The notes: generated from the letters alone by a model not told the origin. Shown: positions 50,063-62,650, counted from the first letter of the stretch. The stretch is DNA of 64,000 nt from Canna indica (GCA_034359265.1 CP136891.1:86012001-86076000), one strand, 5' to 3'. Program-made: numbers and translations.

Positions 50063-51036
50063 CTTGTTTAACCACCGTTGACAAACTTACATTCTACTAC
50101 CCTCCATTATTTTCAGGGCCTGGTTAAGCGAGAAACAAGGTTTACAACAAAACTCCCTGCAAGTGAGATTCTTTGTAAAATTGAAGAAGCTGCTAAACCT
50201 CTGGGATTTGGTGTTAAGAAACATAATTACAAGGTCTGTTTTCCCTGTAAGAGATTCTTTTCGGAAAATCCATTGTAGCAGTGAACGTGAAACTACATTT
50301 CTACTTTGTTCTACTTCAGTCTTACTCATCTTAATTGTGGCTCCTCATTCCACCTATGTATTTTCTTTTTCGAAGTAAAGATCTTGTTTAGTACTTGAAT
50401 TAGTCTTCATATTCGTCACTAACCAAGGTTGTTCTACACACCTCTCAGTTGAAGATGCAAGGGGAAAAATCTGGAAGGAAAGGGCATTTGGCCATTGCAA
50501 CCGAGGTAGGGACCATATCCAACTTGATCGATCTCGCAATTTGGTCTTCCACAATAGTAGTTATCTCGTAATCATCTTTAGCATCCTGCAATCGTCTTTG
50601 GCATGACATGACCGACCCTCTCTCTATATATATACATATATGTTGAGTTACCATTGCACCACGTACGACTCGCCTTTTCAGTTTATCTTTATTTCTATAC
50701 ACTTAACATGACATATCTGGATATTGAATTGAAATCCCTACTCTTAAAAGGTGTTTGAAGTAGCGCCCTCGTTGCATGTTGTGGAGCTTCGTAAGTCCAG
50801 GGGAGACACACTTGAGTTTCACAAGGTAAAGCATAACTGTTCATGTGTATTTCTACTTGATGTTCCAAGTTGATCAAGTATTCTTGATTAACTATTCTCA
50901 ATATTACTCATTACTTGAATTAATACCGTGTTCTTTTGTTCTTAATATCTTCTAGTTTTTCAAAAGTCTCTCAACAGATCTGAAGGATATCATATGGAAG
51001 TCGAAGGAGGAAACCAGTGGATCTGATGCCAGTTAA
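47404..51036 (+). CDS. CBL-interacting protein kinase, CIPK23-like
   Basis: Fourteen exons join in frame to 443 residues: 47404-47574, 48057-48119, 48285-48356, 48471-48578, 48683-48763, 48916-48969, 49053-49178, 49270-49359, 49475-49594, 49681-49797, 50117-50233, 50449-50505, 50751-50825, 50956-51036. All are GT-AG and in phase 0. The Ser/Thr kinase has a Gly loop LGEGNFAKV (19-27), catalytic Lys42, HRDLK (134-138), DFG (154-156) and activation-loop end TPNYVAPE (176-183). The NAF/FISL motif is [20 protein letters not shown] (311-330). The C-terminal PPI region ends [18 protein letters not shown]. Such kinases are recruited by CBL calcium sensors and phosphorylate ion transporters such as K+ and nitrate carriers. 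Sequence resembles CIPK23 more than CIPK3/9. Phe133 replaces the usual Tyr before HRDLK. It appears complete. Confidence 0.96.
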
Positions 51037-52553
51037 TTAAATGGGCAACTCTTGCTGAAAAGAGTTTGGTCTACAATTATAATTATATTGTTAACAGCAT
51101 AAGAAAGCATACATTTGTATATATTTTGGCTTGAAAATTTATAGTTCAAAACTTTGCTTTCTTGCTTCCATAATCAAATTGTATATGATGTTTACTGAGA
51201 TGAACTGCATCAATGTATTTAATGGAATCAAATTAGAAGTTATTTTCGATGTCTGTAGATTTATCAGGCCAGTGTGTTTTGTGAATTCTAATTGATGTTA
51301 CAACTTTTGTAGCATTCATTTACTTTTTTGAAAGAAAATGATACTTAAAAAAAATACAAAATAGTTAAGAACAACTATAAAAATTAAGATCAGTTCTTTC
51401 AGCACAAGATATTGAGCTAAAAAATTAAAATTATCTAGTAATTAGTTAAGTTGTTCCCTTATCTTTTGCTTGCTGCCTTGATGCAATACAAATTAAGAAT
51501 ATAGTTTATAAATGAAAAATAATCTAATTTAATTAGACCATTCCATGCATTTTCTTTAAATTGTGTTGAATTGATTCTTTAACCCAATTAATCAGATGCT
51601 TTGATCTCCTTTGAACAAGTTCCATTCATGCATCCTATTTTAGTGGGTGTCACAAAGTGTACATTAGTTTATTCTCTACCAGAAAAAAAGGTTTTTATTC
51701 TTGAATTTAATTATATATCTCGCCAGCATTTTTAAAGTTTATCCCCATAACCAATATTTTATGATCATTAATTACATGCATGTACCAGAACATAATTATG
51801 TTTTAGTACTTTTAAAGTATATAAAAAATACAAATTTACATATAATAATGCAAGAGAGCAACATGTTTGGAATTTTCACTATATTAGTCTTAATTAAGTA
51901 TTTAAATTTATCCATTAGGAATGAAGCAAGGATCTCATTTCTCATACCGAATAAAACTTTTATGGAGTAGCGCAAATGCACTGACTCTATTAGATATATT
52001 ATTTAAGTATATATTCACTTTAAATGTACTTACTCTATTTTAGATATACTTAATTAATAATTGTATAAATATACTCACTTCATTTGTAAGTGAGTATACT
52101 TTAATGAGCCTGTCTAAAATAAAATGAGTATATTAGTTAGCTGGTTTTTGGTTAGCAAAAATTATTTTTTAATTTAGTTTTGGTGAAAATGAAAATTGGT
52201 TAAGAAAACTAATTCCGCTCTCTAGTTTTTAGTTTTTTGAAATTAAATGTATTTTAATAATAAAAATAATATTAATTTTAATTAATTGGTTGAAACCAAT
52301 ACTTAATTATATATTTGGTTGTAGAAAATAATATTAATTTTATTAAGACGGATTTATAGTACGATTAAGACCGATGATTAAACATAAAATAAGAGCGAAC
52401 ATGTGTTGTGAAAGAGCAAATCTAACACTTTTACTTTAGGTTTAATCTTAAGGATGCTCAGTTCACTTTTAACAATGCTAGATTCGTTCATATGAAGCTC
52501 TATAAATTTTTTTTTATGGAGCCCAGACTTTACAAGTGCAAGCAACTCCTCTT
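51037..52553. other. CIPK 3' UTR and AT-rich spacer
   Basis: The CIPK 3' untranslated region probably occupies the first 200-250 bp (AT-rich, several AATAAA-like words). Beyond it the sequence is AT-rich with short inverted repeats around ATACTCACTT/AAGTGAGTAT at 52060-52100. No gene is seen. Confidence 0.4.
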
Positions 52554-53138
52554 TAGGGATGGCAAAAAAACTCGTTTAGGCGGGTACCCGCGGGTATTTA
52601 CCCGTTTATGACGGATATAGGGGGTAGTTTTCTATCCGCGGGTATTTCGCGGATAATTTTTCATACCCGTTTATTAAACAGGGCGGGTATGGGTATCATA
52701 GTACCCGTACCCGCGGGTACCTATTACCCGTGAGAATTAATAAATTATTATTTTACCCTCAATACATATACTAAAAAATCCTAAGTTCCTAACCTAATTC
52801 AATAGTCAATACCCATTATCCACTACCTACCCATTGAAGTGTGTTTAATTATTTATGTTTGAAGTTGTTATCAAAATATTATGTGTTTATTTGAAGAGAG
52901 ATTATATTTGAAATTCTTATCAAAATGTCAAAGTCTATATTTTCTTAAACTGTCACGGGTACCTGTCAATACCCGTGGGTATCCGTCCCCCTGCGGGTAA
53001 TTAAATGGGTACCCATTTTTAATACCCGCGGGAAATAAATGAGTAGCGAGTACCCGTTTATTTCGTGAGGCGGGTAGTAGATAGGCACCCCCTAACCCGC
53101 CCCGCCCCGCCCCGCCCCGCCCCGCTGACATCTAAACG
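52554..53138. mobile_element. Probable hAT-type MITE with GGGTACCCGCGGGTA interior
   Basis: It begins TAGGGATGGCAA and holds many direct and inverted copies of ACCCGCGGGTA/GGGTACCCG, an arrangement common in plant hAT MITEs. The right end is degenerate (GCTGACATCTA) after a (CCCGC)n run at about 53097-53125. The flanks CTCCTCTT (52546-52553) and GTCCTCTT (53139-53146) match at seven of eight positions if the element ends at 53138. Confidence 0.55.
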
Positions 53139-56100
53139 GTCCTCTTCCACCCCCACACAGTGCATGCATGCATGTTTCTTCAGCCTTATTTTTTACATAT
53201 ACGTGGCAACCAGCCTTCACTATCGAGGCTATAAATATTTGGACGTGCGTACGGGGGCAATTCTTAAATATTTAAGCAACAATTAAAAATATAAATGTGA
53301 TGGACAACACACGTAAATGATAACATATCAAAATAAACAATTGCGCATATGTTTAATTAGTAAAGGAGAGATCTACCAACTACACTTATATTTATTCAGT
53401 ATATATCATGTTTACCCGACTGATATATATACCAGCTAGAGCAGGATTTGAATGCTGCATGTGAAGAAATAATTGCGAGCTCCAGATCTACTACGTACAC
53501 GCACAATGAATGCTACTGTCTCATTTAATTTCTCAGTACGCTGCAAATTAACAAGTAGACAAACCAAGCACACAAAAAGATAAATAAAATTGGAGAAGCT
53601 CTTCTTTATCTCTTTGTTTATAGAGAGATTCCATTTGGGGGATTAAACTGACATGGACTTGTAGCGCTGTCTCCCTGTCAGCCAGCGCAAACGTAGCTGC
53701 CGCGGTCTCTTCTTCTTCTTCTTCTTCTTCTTCTTCTTCTTCTTCTTCTTCTTCTTCTCTCCCTCCTCAATATATGCATGCATATATCAGAATAAACTGA
53801 TAACGAAGTTTTGAAACTCACTTTAATCTGTTGTAAACTGATTGATTAATTCTGGGGGGTCTTCAAATGGTTTAAAGTGATCAGCTTTAGTGATCTGCTG
53901 TAAACAAGAAAAGGATTGTTTACTGATAATATATATATTTCTTCAACTCATGAGCAGATGAGGTTATCTACTGACCTTGGAGGTTGGAGCAAGGAAAAGA
54001 AAGTCAAGCTAGCTAGATGCTGTGAAAGTGTACTGTGCTACAAGTAGGTTATTTGAAATGAATGATGCATGTATATACATAGGCCTTCTTTTTATTTTGA
54101 TTGTGAAAGGAGTTACATCATAAAATCTTACAAAAGCAACAAAGTACTGTGCCCTAACTTGATTGAATGAGACACATCACACACATGGACTAATTAGTTT
54201 TAGGAAAAGGAATGCAATGATTTAGTTCTAGCTCTCATCAAAACTACTACAAGATCTTTTTATCTTTACTTTCAAATAGAGTTATATTATATTTAAATCC
54301 CTAATTATGAACAACCATTCAATCCAAACGAACACTTAGATTTTCTTGGATTCTAAAACCTCCATATTATAACAACATTTTTTGGATGATTCCTATAAAC
54401 AAACACAACTAATTAAACAATATATACCCAACCTGTGTTCTTTAGGGCTTAAAGTGATACAGAGTTAGCTTCTTCTCCTTAGCTGTTAACAGGCATTATT
54501 GAAACCCTAATCTTGTCTTTGGGCAAACCAAGAAGCATCTTCTTTAATGAGTTGTTGCCATCCTTCTCAGTATGGGGATCCACTTGGTGTACTTTTGCTG
54601 CCCTTTGCTAAGACAAACTTCTCCCCCACATACCTCACAGTGTGACCTTCCTTTTCTGCTTCATCTCTAAGATATCCTCTACCCTACTAATTGATCATAA
54701 TAGAAAAGGCCAGGCTCATATCTTAGTCACAAATTAGCTGTTAATCCTCCACATGGTCCCCTTTAACAATCAATCAGTCCATTGGTTTGTGTTTTGTGTA
54801 GCCGACATGTCGCTTGCCACCGCACATGGCGGTGGGTCATCGCCGGCCGGCAATCTACCCCCTCAACCATAGCTGTTAGTATAAGCTAAGATAAAGATGG
54901 TTGACAGTGACATTGCCTATTATCTCAAATCATAAGTACTATTTAATTAACTTATTGTATTTTTAAAAACAATATAATTAAATTTATGAATGTACACAAT
55001 TCTAAACTAATATTTCAAGTGAAAAAAATTCTAATCTGTTAATAGTTTTGCATGAGCATGAAAGAGTATACCTTAATCATCCTTAATAATGTAACTAATT
55101 ATACCCTAGATTTTTTATCTTGAACAAAATTAAATATATATTTTTTATTCAAACAAAATGAAATATAATGATAAAGATTTTGCACATTATTGAAATAGCA
55201 TCAATCTATTTTCTAGATTTACATATAGGGCAACTTTATAAGGAAGAACAGACTATATTATGTTTGCCTTGATTGAAAATATGTACTGTGGAATGCATGA
55301 TGCTATCATCTCACTTTTGATTCAATAATTGTAGAGCAGCTTCCTGAGCATGATTGATGTGGTTTGATCCTATTCTGGACTTGTCTTCCATCAATTTGTT
55401 CTGAATTCTTTGATATGATGGCAGATAATAAAATATGGTTGTGAGGAGTGTGATTTGTAGTACATTGGTACAATTAGAAATTGAAGACATTTCATTTCCC
55501 AAGGAAATTAAACATGACTATTTTTCTGCCAACAACTCACCCACAATTTCCAAGTTAAATCAATTCTTTGTTTCAATGATACAATTAATGGTCCCCCATG
55601 TTACCAAATAGACTAGTCTACAACTAAATGGAAGTGGGACCCTCACCTTGTCCCCTAAAGAGAAGTCATGTCATTAAAGTGCAAACTTCAATTAATCCTT
55701 ATACATTGTCAATTCAATTTAATTAAGGTTTTCTTTTGAAAATTACTTTTAACATTAAAATTGAAAATATTTTGAATTAATGCTAAATTAGATTAATTGC
55801 TTTTTTTAAAATTAATCATTTTAACATATTAAACAAAAAAAAAAGCTAAAAACATATTGTTCGAAATCGGCGAGGCGCCTATTCTAAAGAGAAGTGTGAT
55901 TTAAACTAGTGCCAGCTTGAAAATCGACGTCTAGCACCTCTTAGCACTTGTTTGCTAGAAATTTATGCCAAGGGCGTCGATTTTTAATATTTTTTCTATC
56001 ACTAGTCGCAATCATCAATTTTATTTTATTTATTTTATAAAAAAATGAGGTTAAATTTATTTAAATGAATGATTTGTTCAACTAAACTATATTTTTGTTT

Positions 56101-56237
56101 AGTTTTGCATCATTTGATTAAAAAAATGAATATTAACATCGACGTCTAACCTAGGAGCACTAGTATCTATATACCAGCGACTCACAATAAAAGCGCCTAA
56201 ATTAATTTAGATTCAGGCTTTATTTGACATTGATTTT
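53139..56237. other. Spacer
   Basis: No gene is supported over about 3.1 kb. A (TTC)n microsatellite of about 16 copies lies at 53709-53758. A 63-codon minus-strand frame at 55311-55502 has a hydrophobic stretch but no recognisable family. Confidence 0.4.
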
Positions 56238-56489
56238 TCAATCCGATATGGTACCGATTTGTTCAATAGAAAATGAAATTTTATCGAAAGATTGAGATTG
56301 TATACGAGACAATGTAGAAGAGATTATCGAATTTACAGTATTTGGGTTAGAACCCCTCAGAATCTGAGCCCAAGAGATATTGTTCGTACCCGGAGGAGAG
56401 GAATCAGGCCTCAGGATGGTCGGAGAGAGGGTAGAGTGTCGCTTTCCTTCATGCGATGCACTGTTACCTAAAGTCGGTAGATTAGGGTT
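56238..56489 (-). pseudogene. Unidentified open frame interrupted by CACTA 2 (retroelement-like)
   Basis: On the minus strand an open frame runs from the CACTA 2 insertion point to 56238. It contains Pro/Ser-rich sequence, then NISWAQILRG, and then a segment ending QSQSFDKISFSIEQIG. The style resembles the first ORF of plant LINEs, but this is a guess. Related-looking Pro-rich minus-strand sequence continues on the other side of the element (61180-60917) in another frame. The frame stops at 56238 without a recognised conserved domain. Confidence 0.35.
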
Positions 56490-57479
56490 CACTACTAGAA
56501 ATTCAGTCTTCAGCAACGGCTATCAGCAATGGCCGCTCAAGCCATTGCTATTTGCAACGGCATTCTTACGGTCGCTCGAGCCGTTGCAGATATGTTGTAT
56601 CTGTAACGGCTTTCTAACGGACATGCGAGCCGTTGCTGATGATGTTAATTATCAGCAACAGCTTTCTAACGGACAAGTGAACCATTGCTGATGATAACTT
56701 ATTAGCAACGGCTTTCTAACGGGCGAGTGAGTCGTTGCTGATAAGTTTATATAGGGCACGCAGTCGCGCCCGACCCTTCTTCCTCCCGCTGCTGCCGCCG
56801 CCACCTCCTCCTGCTCCCGCCTGTCGTCGCCGCTGCCGACGCCGACATTTTCAGGTATACCTCGCCGGCCGGCCGTCTCTTCCCGTTGCGATCGGCGGGA
56901 AATTCGACCGAAACCCTAAAAATAGGGTTTCGGCTGGCGGCGGAATTTGCAGATTAATATATAATTTTTTTATTGTTAATTAATTATTAATTAATTATTT
57001 AATTAATTGTTTAATTTGTTAGATTAATTAGTAGGGTTTAGAAAATAATCATGCATCCGATGAGTTCATATGTTTCACGTACGCATCGACAAGTCGGATA
57101 TGATTTAGCAAAACCTTAGATCCGTTCGAGGATTGTATGTTCGAGTAAAAGAAGTAGATGATCTTTTATACGACGTACAATTCTTGAATTGTCCCTGATT
57201 GGATAATTTGAGAATATAGTTATTTGTACTGCACTTACGTTTTTATTTTAACTGTTAACTAATTATTCTAAATTTCGGTAACATCTCTCTTGTTCTCCAA
57301 TACGCGCCCAGATAATATGCGTATTCGGAGAATTGTAGGGAGATGCTGCCGAAATTTAGAATGAAGTTAACGATTAAAATAAGTACTTAGTGCAATATAA
57401 ATAACATAAATCCCGAATGGAATAGGACAATCTCACCTAAAGATATTAACCAAAGAAATTGTCATTGATTGATAGAATC

Positions 57480-59609
57480 ATGTCGGCTGATCAAAATTGG
57501 ATGTACCGACGTCTTGATTGTGGAGCTTTAACGGACGAGTTTTGATTAGACGTAACGTACTTCCTAAATTTCACCTATTCGAATCGGAATTTCGTTAGCA
57601 TGGGTGATCAAATCCGATGTCCGTGCCGCATTTGTTCAAATGGACGATTTTTGGATCGGGAGACTGTCACTCTACATCTATATACCAAAGGATTTGCACC
57701 AAGATATTTTCTATGGACTTGTCACGGGGAGTCACGTGAAGTCGGGACATCGAGCAATCCTGTCGTTCAGACATATGGTGAATCTTCCTCTGCTGGTGCT
57801 TCTTCATCCAGTCAATGTAATCCCTATAGAACTATGATACTTGATAGTCTTGGGGGTCAATTCCACCTGAATGATAATATTGATCGACTAGTTCTTCAGA
57901 CATCAGTCTCACCAAATACTACAGCGGTTGATATCACAGAAGTACAAACTGCGGTAGCGATTGAATTACCGAATAAAGAAGCTGTGAAATTTTACGAGAT
58001 GTTGAAAAGCTGCCGAAGAACCTTTGTATGAGAATTGTCCTAAATACACTAGGTTTTCAGCAATGACACAGCTCTTAAATATCAAGGCCGATTGTAATAT
58101 CAGCGGAGTTGCGTATGATCGGATTGCTGGATTGATTAATGGAATGCTGCTTACTGATAACAAGTTTGAGCCAACTTTTTATAAGACTAAAAAGCTAATG
58201 AGAAAATTGGGGCTTGGGTACGAAAAAATACACGCGTGCCAAAATAACTGCATTTTATATTATAAAGAAAATGTGCAGTTGGATAGATGCCCTGTATGTC
58301 AACATCCTCGTTACAATGAGAAAAAATCGGTCCGACAGAAAAATATCCCGTTTAAGGTGCTTCGGTATTTTCCACTAACACCGAGACTTCAAACATTATT
58401 CATGTAGGAAAAGACAGCCCCCCTACATGAGTTGGCATGCAAGAAGTCGTGATGATACAGTAATGACTCATCCATCTGACAGTGAAACATGAAAATATTT
58501 GGATACATGTTATCCTTCATTTGCTAGGGATACTAGAAATATCAGATTGAGATTGTGCACAGATGGTTTTAATCTGTTTGGACATTCTGCAACTCCTTAT
58601 TCAGTTTGGCCAGTGCTGCTGATAGTTTATAATTTGTCACCGTCAATGTGCATGAAAGATGAATTTATTTATCTTTCGATGATTATTCCGGGTCCTAAGG
58701 GTCCGCGAAAAGAAATTGACATATTTCTCAGACCCTTGATAGATGAATTGAAAACATTATGGACTGAGGGAGCTGTCACTTATGATTGTCATCGGAAGCA
58801 AAACTTTAATTTAAAGGCCGCAGTCTTGTGGACAATCAATGATTTACCGGCGTATGGCATGTTGTCGGGTTGGAGCACTCACGGCCGACTCTCTTGTCCG
58901 TATTGTATGGAATACTCTAAATCAATCAGTCTTCAGAACGGATAAAAAATCTCATTCTTTGATTGTCATCGTCGATTCCTACCGGTTAATCATCAGTATC
59001 GAAGGAATCGTAATAAATTTACTAAGGGCAGAGTCGAAAGAGATGGGCCACCACCGATGTTGTCTGGTAAACAAATGTTAGCACGTGTTTGAGCACTTCC
59101 AGATATAGTATTTGATCGCAATGAAAGAGTGTCAGGTTTTGGCCAAACACACAACTGGGTGAAAAAAAGTATCTTTTGGGAATTGCCCTATTGGAGTTCA
59201 TTATTGATTCGACATAATTTAGATGTCATGTACATTGAAAAAAATGTGTTTGATAATATTTTCAACACTTTGATGAATATTTCCGAAAAAAACTAAAGAT
59301 AATGTCAAAGCCCGACATGATATGAAAATACTTTGTAAAATACCAGAGTTGGAGTTACAAGAGGTCAACGGACGATATTTGAAACCGAAGGCCCCATATG
59401 TGTTAAATAAACAACAGACCAAAGATGTTTGTCAATGGGTAAAAGAACTCAGATTACCCGATGGATATGCTTCAAACTTATCTCGATGTGTGAACATTGA
59501 TGATTGCAAAATATCAGGGATGAAGAGCCATGATTGTCATGTATTCATGCAGAGATTACTTTCGATCGTATTTTGAGATCTTCTACCTGATAATATTTGG
59601 GGTCCGTAT
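57480..59609 (+). pseudogene. CACTA transposase (TNPD-like) remnant
   Basis: From ATG 57480 the frame shows the Transpos_assoc domain (ADQNWMYRRLD, then CPCRICSNGRF, HLYTKGFAPRY), with an in-frame TGA at 57543. Next come a frameshifted KYTRFSAMTQLLNIKADCNI and a cysteine block CPVCQHPRYNE. The Transposase_21 core lies at 58499-58945 (RLCTDGFNLFG, YSVWPVLLIVYNLSP, AYGMLSGWSTHG, CPYCM). After another frameshift come LDVMYIEKNVFDN and a stretch ending DLLPDNIWG at about 59608, where the internal deletion begins. At least four disruptions exist, so it is not functional. Confidence 0.88.
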
Positions 59610-59685
59610 GGTAAGTATATCTTTTAATTATATATTTTATTTGTTACTATGTGTACTAATTAATGTATTTGTTTTGTAAATATAG

Positions 59686-60343
59686 ACGACGGCGTCGGAT
59701 GACGGGACTGTCCAGCGACCCTCCCCGATGGCGGTGTTTGAGCGGACTCACCATCGAGCACATGGGACGGGAGAGTACATCGACAACCGCGCTGCATACA
59801 TTATGGTAACTATATATTTGTTTAAATTATTCATTATATATTTATAATTTAAGTTTTATGATAAATATTAAACAAAAAATCAAACTCGAGTAGGAGACCT
59901 ACAGCCAGACGGTGGTGCAGCGCGGGGGTACCCCCGAGGACTTTGACGCAGCAACGTGGGTCGAGGCCGCAGGTGGCTGGGACCATGGCCGCGTATATAG
60001 CTTCGCAGATAGTGGTCATGCGCGAGCCGTACTAGGGCCACTTGGGGCACCGACCCCTCCGGTTGCTGGTGAGCGACCGTCCTCCTCTAGATCCAGTTAT
60101 AATCATAGTAGCAGAATAAGGACTCTAGAGGATACGGTCGCGCGTCAGACTGAGATAATAGAGCGCTAGAGTCAGATGATGGCGGATATACAAGCTATGC
60201 TACGCAACATGTCAGGTCATCCCGAAGCAGGCATCTCTTCGGCATCATCTAATCCATCGTCCTCGAGTCAGTCCACGCCGATGTACACTCAAGCACTCCA
60301 GACCCCGCCATATGATCCAGGCCATCCTCCATCATCATCGTGA
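59686..60343 (+). pseudogene. CACTA second-gene 3' exons (remnant)
   Basis: Two exons equivalent to exons 4 and 5 of the element 1 second gene: about 59686-59805 (DDGTVQRPSPMAVFERTHHR-type sequence after an AG acceptor) and about 59894-60343. The last exon has an in-frame TAG at about 60168 inside the coiled coil (after RQTEIIER). Exons 1-3 are missing through the deletion joined at about 59609. Confidence 0.8.
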
Positions 60344-60584
60344 GATTTTGTTTATATTGACTTTGTTACTGAGATATTGATACTTCAATTTTGCATTTGA
60401 ATTGTTTTTATACTATCGTGGATAATTATCAATATAAATATAATTGTTTTGATGTATATCTTGGTGTGTTTGTGATGTGTGAATGAATGTGTGTATGACT
60501 GTATGGGTGTGTGAGTTATGTATCAGATAATGTATCAATGTATCAATGGAAATTTGGAATTTTAAATTTTTTCGTTACCAGGTT

Positions 60585-60905
60585 CACATCATCAGCAACG
60601 GCTTTCCCACGGCCATCCGTGGGAAAGCCGTTGCTAAAAGTGTATCGAAAGTCGTTGCTGATGACCTACAGCAACGACTTAGCGATGGGATTTTACTAAC
60701 GGCGTTGCTACGGACTCAGCGGCCGTTGCTATTAATGTTATCAGTAACGGCTCCGGGTCCGTGGCAAAACCGTTGCTGATAATATTTGTAGCAACGGCCC
60801 GAGCGGCCGTTGCTGATCCGTTGCTAAGTTATCAGCAACGCGATTTTCTGCCACGGCTCCATTGCAACGGCTCGGCCGTTGCTGATGCCCATTTTTCTAG
60901 TAGTG
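60585..60905. repeat. CACTA 2 subterminal array (3' end)
   Basis: AGCAACGGC/GCCGTTGCT motifs crowd the right end, matching the 12198-12600 end of element 1. Confidence 0.8.
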
Positions 60906-60916
60906 GTTTGCCTCCA

Positions 60917-61180
60917 TCACTTGCCAAAGCCGGATTGGAAGGGGTTTCTTTTCATGGGAGTCGACGTAGTATTCTCAGGGTCTTCAGGAGTCTTGATTAA
61001 GGCATTATCGGCGTCGGATGAGCAAATCGAAAAATTAGGATTTACAGCAAGTGGCGAAAACTCCAAAGGAAAAGTCGCTTTCGCCATGGAAACATCATGG
61101 GGGGGGGGGGGAGAGAAGGGCATCAGAGGGGAGATTTGAGAAGTCGGACATCGCCGGAGAAGTCGCCCCAGGGCTCGCAC
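60917..61180 (-). pseudogene. Pro-rich open frame beside CACTA 2
   Basis: This is an 87-codon minus-strand frame ending just before the CACTA 2 right end, with no recognised domain. It may be the upstream part of the frame interrupted by the transposon (see 56238-56489), although a +1 shift separates them. A run of G at about 61100-61110 lies within it. Confidence 0.3.
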
Positions 61181-61659
61181 GGGACATGACGCAAGCTATT
61201 TGTTAAATTATTATTATTTTACCTCTTCTTAAATTTCCCAATGATAATGCTATGAGTTGACTCGAATTAAGCTCAATCAGAGGGTGTCAAGCATAACTAA
61301 TTTGGAGTGAGAATCAAAAGAAAATTTGAAAATTATTGATATAATCCAAATTCTTCATACACTTTCTTTCTTAGGCGAATAAAAAAATTAGCAGATTTCT
61401 ATTTAATACGGGCAAGAAATCAAAGCATTTAAGGATAAATTAATTCATATATCTTCGAGGCAGAATGTAATCTTCAATTACTTTAGTTATCTCAATAATT
61501 TTAGTATTGAAATTAAATATTATCAAATTGAGCATCAAATTAAATGCAAAATAAATTAGATTCAAATCATATATAAAAAATTAACCTTTAATGACATCTC
61601 ATATGCTACTTTTGGTGAATTTACTTGCTATATACTTGCTATTTTTCATTAACATATCA
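61181..61659. other. AT-rich spacer
   Basis: I see nothing supportable in this stretch. Confidence 0.35.
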
Positions 61660-62100
61660 TGTTTATTTTGTAGTATTAAACGCTAACAAAAAAATTATGT
61701 ATATTCATTTGGTCTCTATGGCTATAAAAGAGCAAGGGGCAACCCCTTAAGCATCAAAAAACATAATAAACAATGGTTGAGCGAGAGCAAGGGCATCAAC
61801 AAATTATCACACATCCTTTTCTTATTTTGTGAAGCTGTTGTGTAAGAGTTTTGGAGTCATTCGTCATAAAGGTTATGTTATTTCTATTTCTCGCTGAATT
61901 ATATTATAATCTCTTTCACTCTCATAATTAATAGAAGAACAACCTCTCACTTCTCCTCGTGGACATATATAGGATTAACACATCGCCGACCCCGAACCAT
62001 GCTAAATATTTGTGTATTTCCATTTTTGGAGTTTTGTTATTCGTTTTCTCGTATTGTTTCTTTTATTTGGTTTGTAGATCCTTGGGGAAAATAAATTTCT
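61660..62100 (+). repeat. Copia-like LTR remnant
   Basis: A GGCTATAAAAGAGC promoter box (about 61720) is followed by an AATTAATAGAAGAACAACCTC segment. Then comes CTCGTGGACATATATAGGAT near 61960, with ACACATCGCCGACCCCGAAC and ATGCTAAATATTTGTGT. The order and wording resemble R-U5 of plant copia LTRs. Ends and internal genes are not defined. Confidence 0.5.
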
Positions 62101-62189
62101 CTAACAAATACAGATTTTATTAGTGAAAAATATTAATTTAAGTTAATTTTAAAATGAACAAAAGTATATATAAACTTCTTCGTGCCTTA

Positions 62190-62650
62190 TATGTAATATA
62201 TAAGTGACTCTACGAATCTTGGAATGGGGCCACTCAGTCAAGTGGTCTTCGTGATCGTGCGTCACGCTGCGGGGGCGGTGGTGTCCTCCTTGGACTTAGG
62301 CGCCAGTGGCCAAGGTTTCGTCGATCTCGCTAATTGGATGGGGCTTCTCCCGCGTCGGATGTAGTGGTCGATACGACCTTTTATAATCAAGCGCTCGAAT
62401 TAATTTTGGAGTATCGTGCATTCCTCGGAGGTGTATCCGTAAGTGTGATGGAATTCACATCTATTGCTTTTGCCAACTTTGGATGATGGTTTCGACCTTT
62501 CTGGACCACTTAAAGTCCTAAGTAGCTACAAATATATAGTAGATCTCCTAGAGAATAGATTCTCATCTGTTGTTGAGGGGGTGTACTCGTCAAATCGGAG
62601 AATATGCCTGGAGGGCGACCTCCCTCTCCTGAAGTATTCAAAACGTCAAT
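62190..62650 (-). pseudogene. Ty3/gypsy gag remnant
   Basis: The minus-strand translation contains CEFHHTYGYTSEECTIL and, after one stop (TAA), FERLIIKGRIDHYIRRGRSP. This matches the zinc-knuckle-adjacent gag pattern of plant Tat/Athila-type gypsy elements (CxxHxxxGHxTExC followed by an IExLIRRGxL-like segment). Upstream on the same strand lies an FDEYTP segment, like the YTPL block of such gags. Several stops and shifts make it a dead relic. Confidence 0.55.

Larger units (their letters stand above)
56490..60905 (+). mobile_element. CACTA (En/Spm) transposon 2, 4,416 bp
   Basis: The termini CACTACTAGAAA (56490-56501) and its complement (60894-60905) are flanked by direct 3-bp duplications GTT (56487-56489, 60906-60908). 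Subterminal AGCAACGGC arrays, TATA box and leader match element 1, but genes run on the plus strand. It retains the transposase N-terminal and central parts. A deletion then joins it to the intron between exons 3 and 4 of the second gene, so DUF4216 and most of Transposase_24 are missing. Several stops and frameshifts show it is defective. Confidence 0.93.

Noticed and set aside
54490..54700. Minus-strand frames that read like a short peptide-hormone precursor
   Set aside because: Two overlapping short frames, no signal peptide upstream and no convincing match to CLE, IDA, CEP or PIP motifs.
55311..55502. 63-residue minus-strand frame with a hydrophobic stretch and an Arg-Ile-Gly-Ser-Asn segment resembling a CLE peptide
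   Set aside because: The motif lacks the conserved Pro residues and the context is AT-rich spacer, so chance is likely.
55860..56230. Possible small CACTA-like or SINE element with GGCGCCTA and ACTAGTGCC words
   Set aside because: No matched termini or target duplication could be found.
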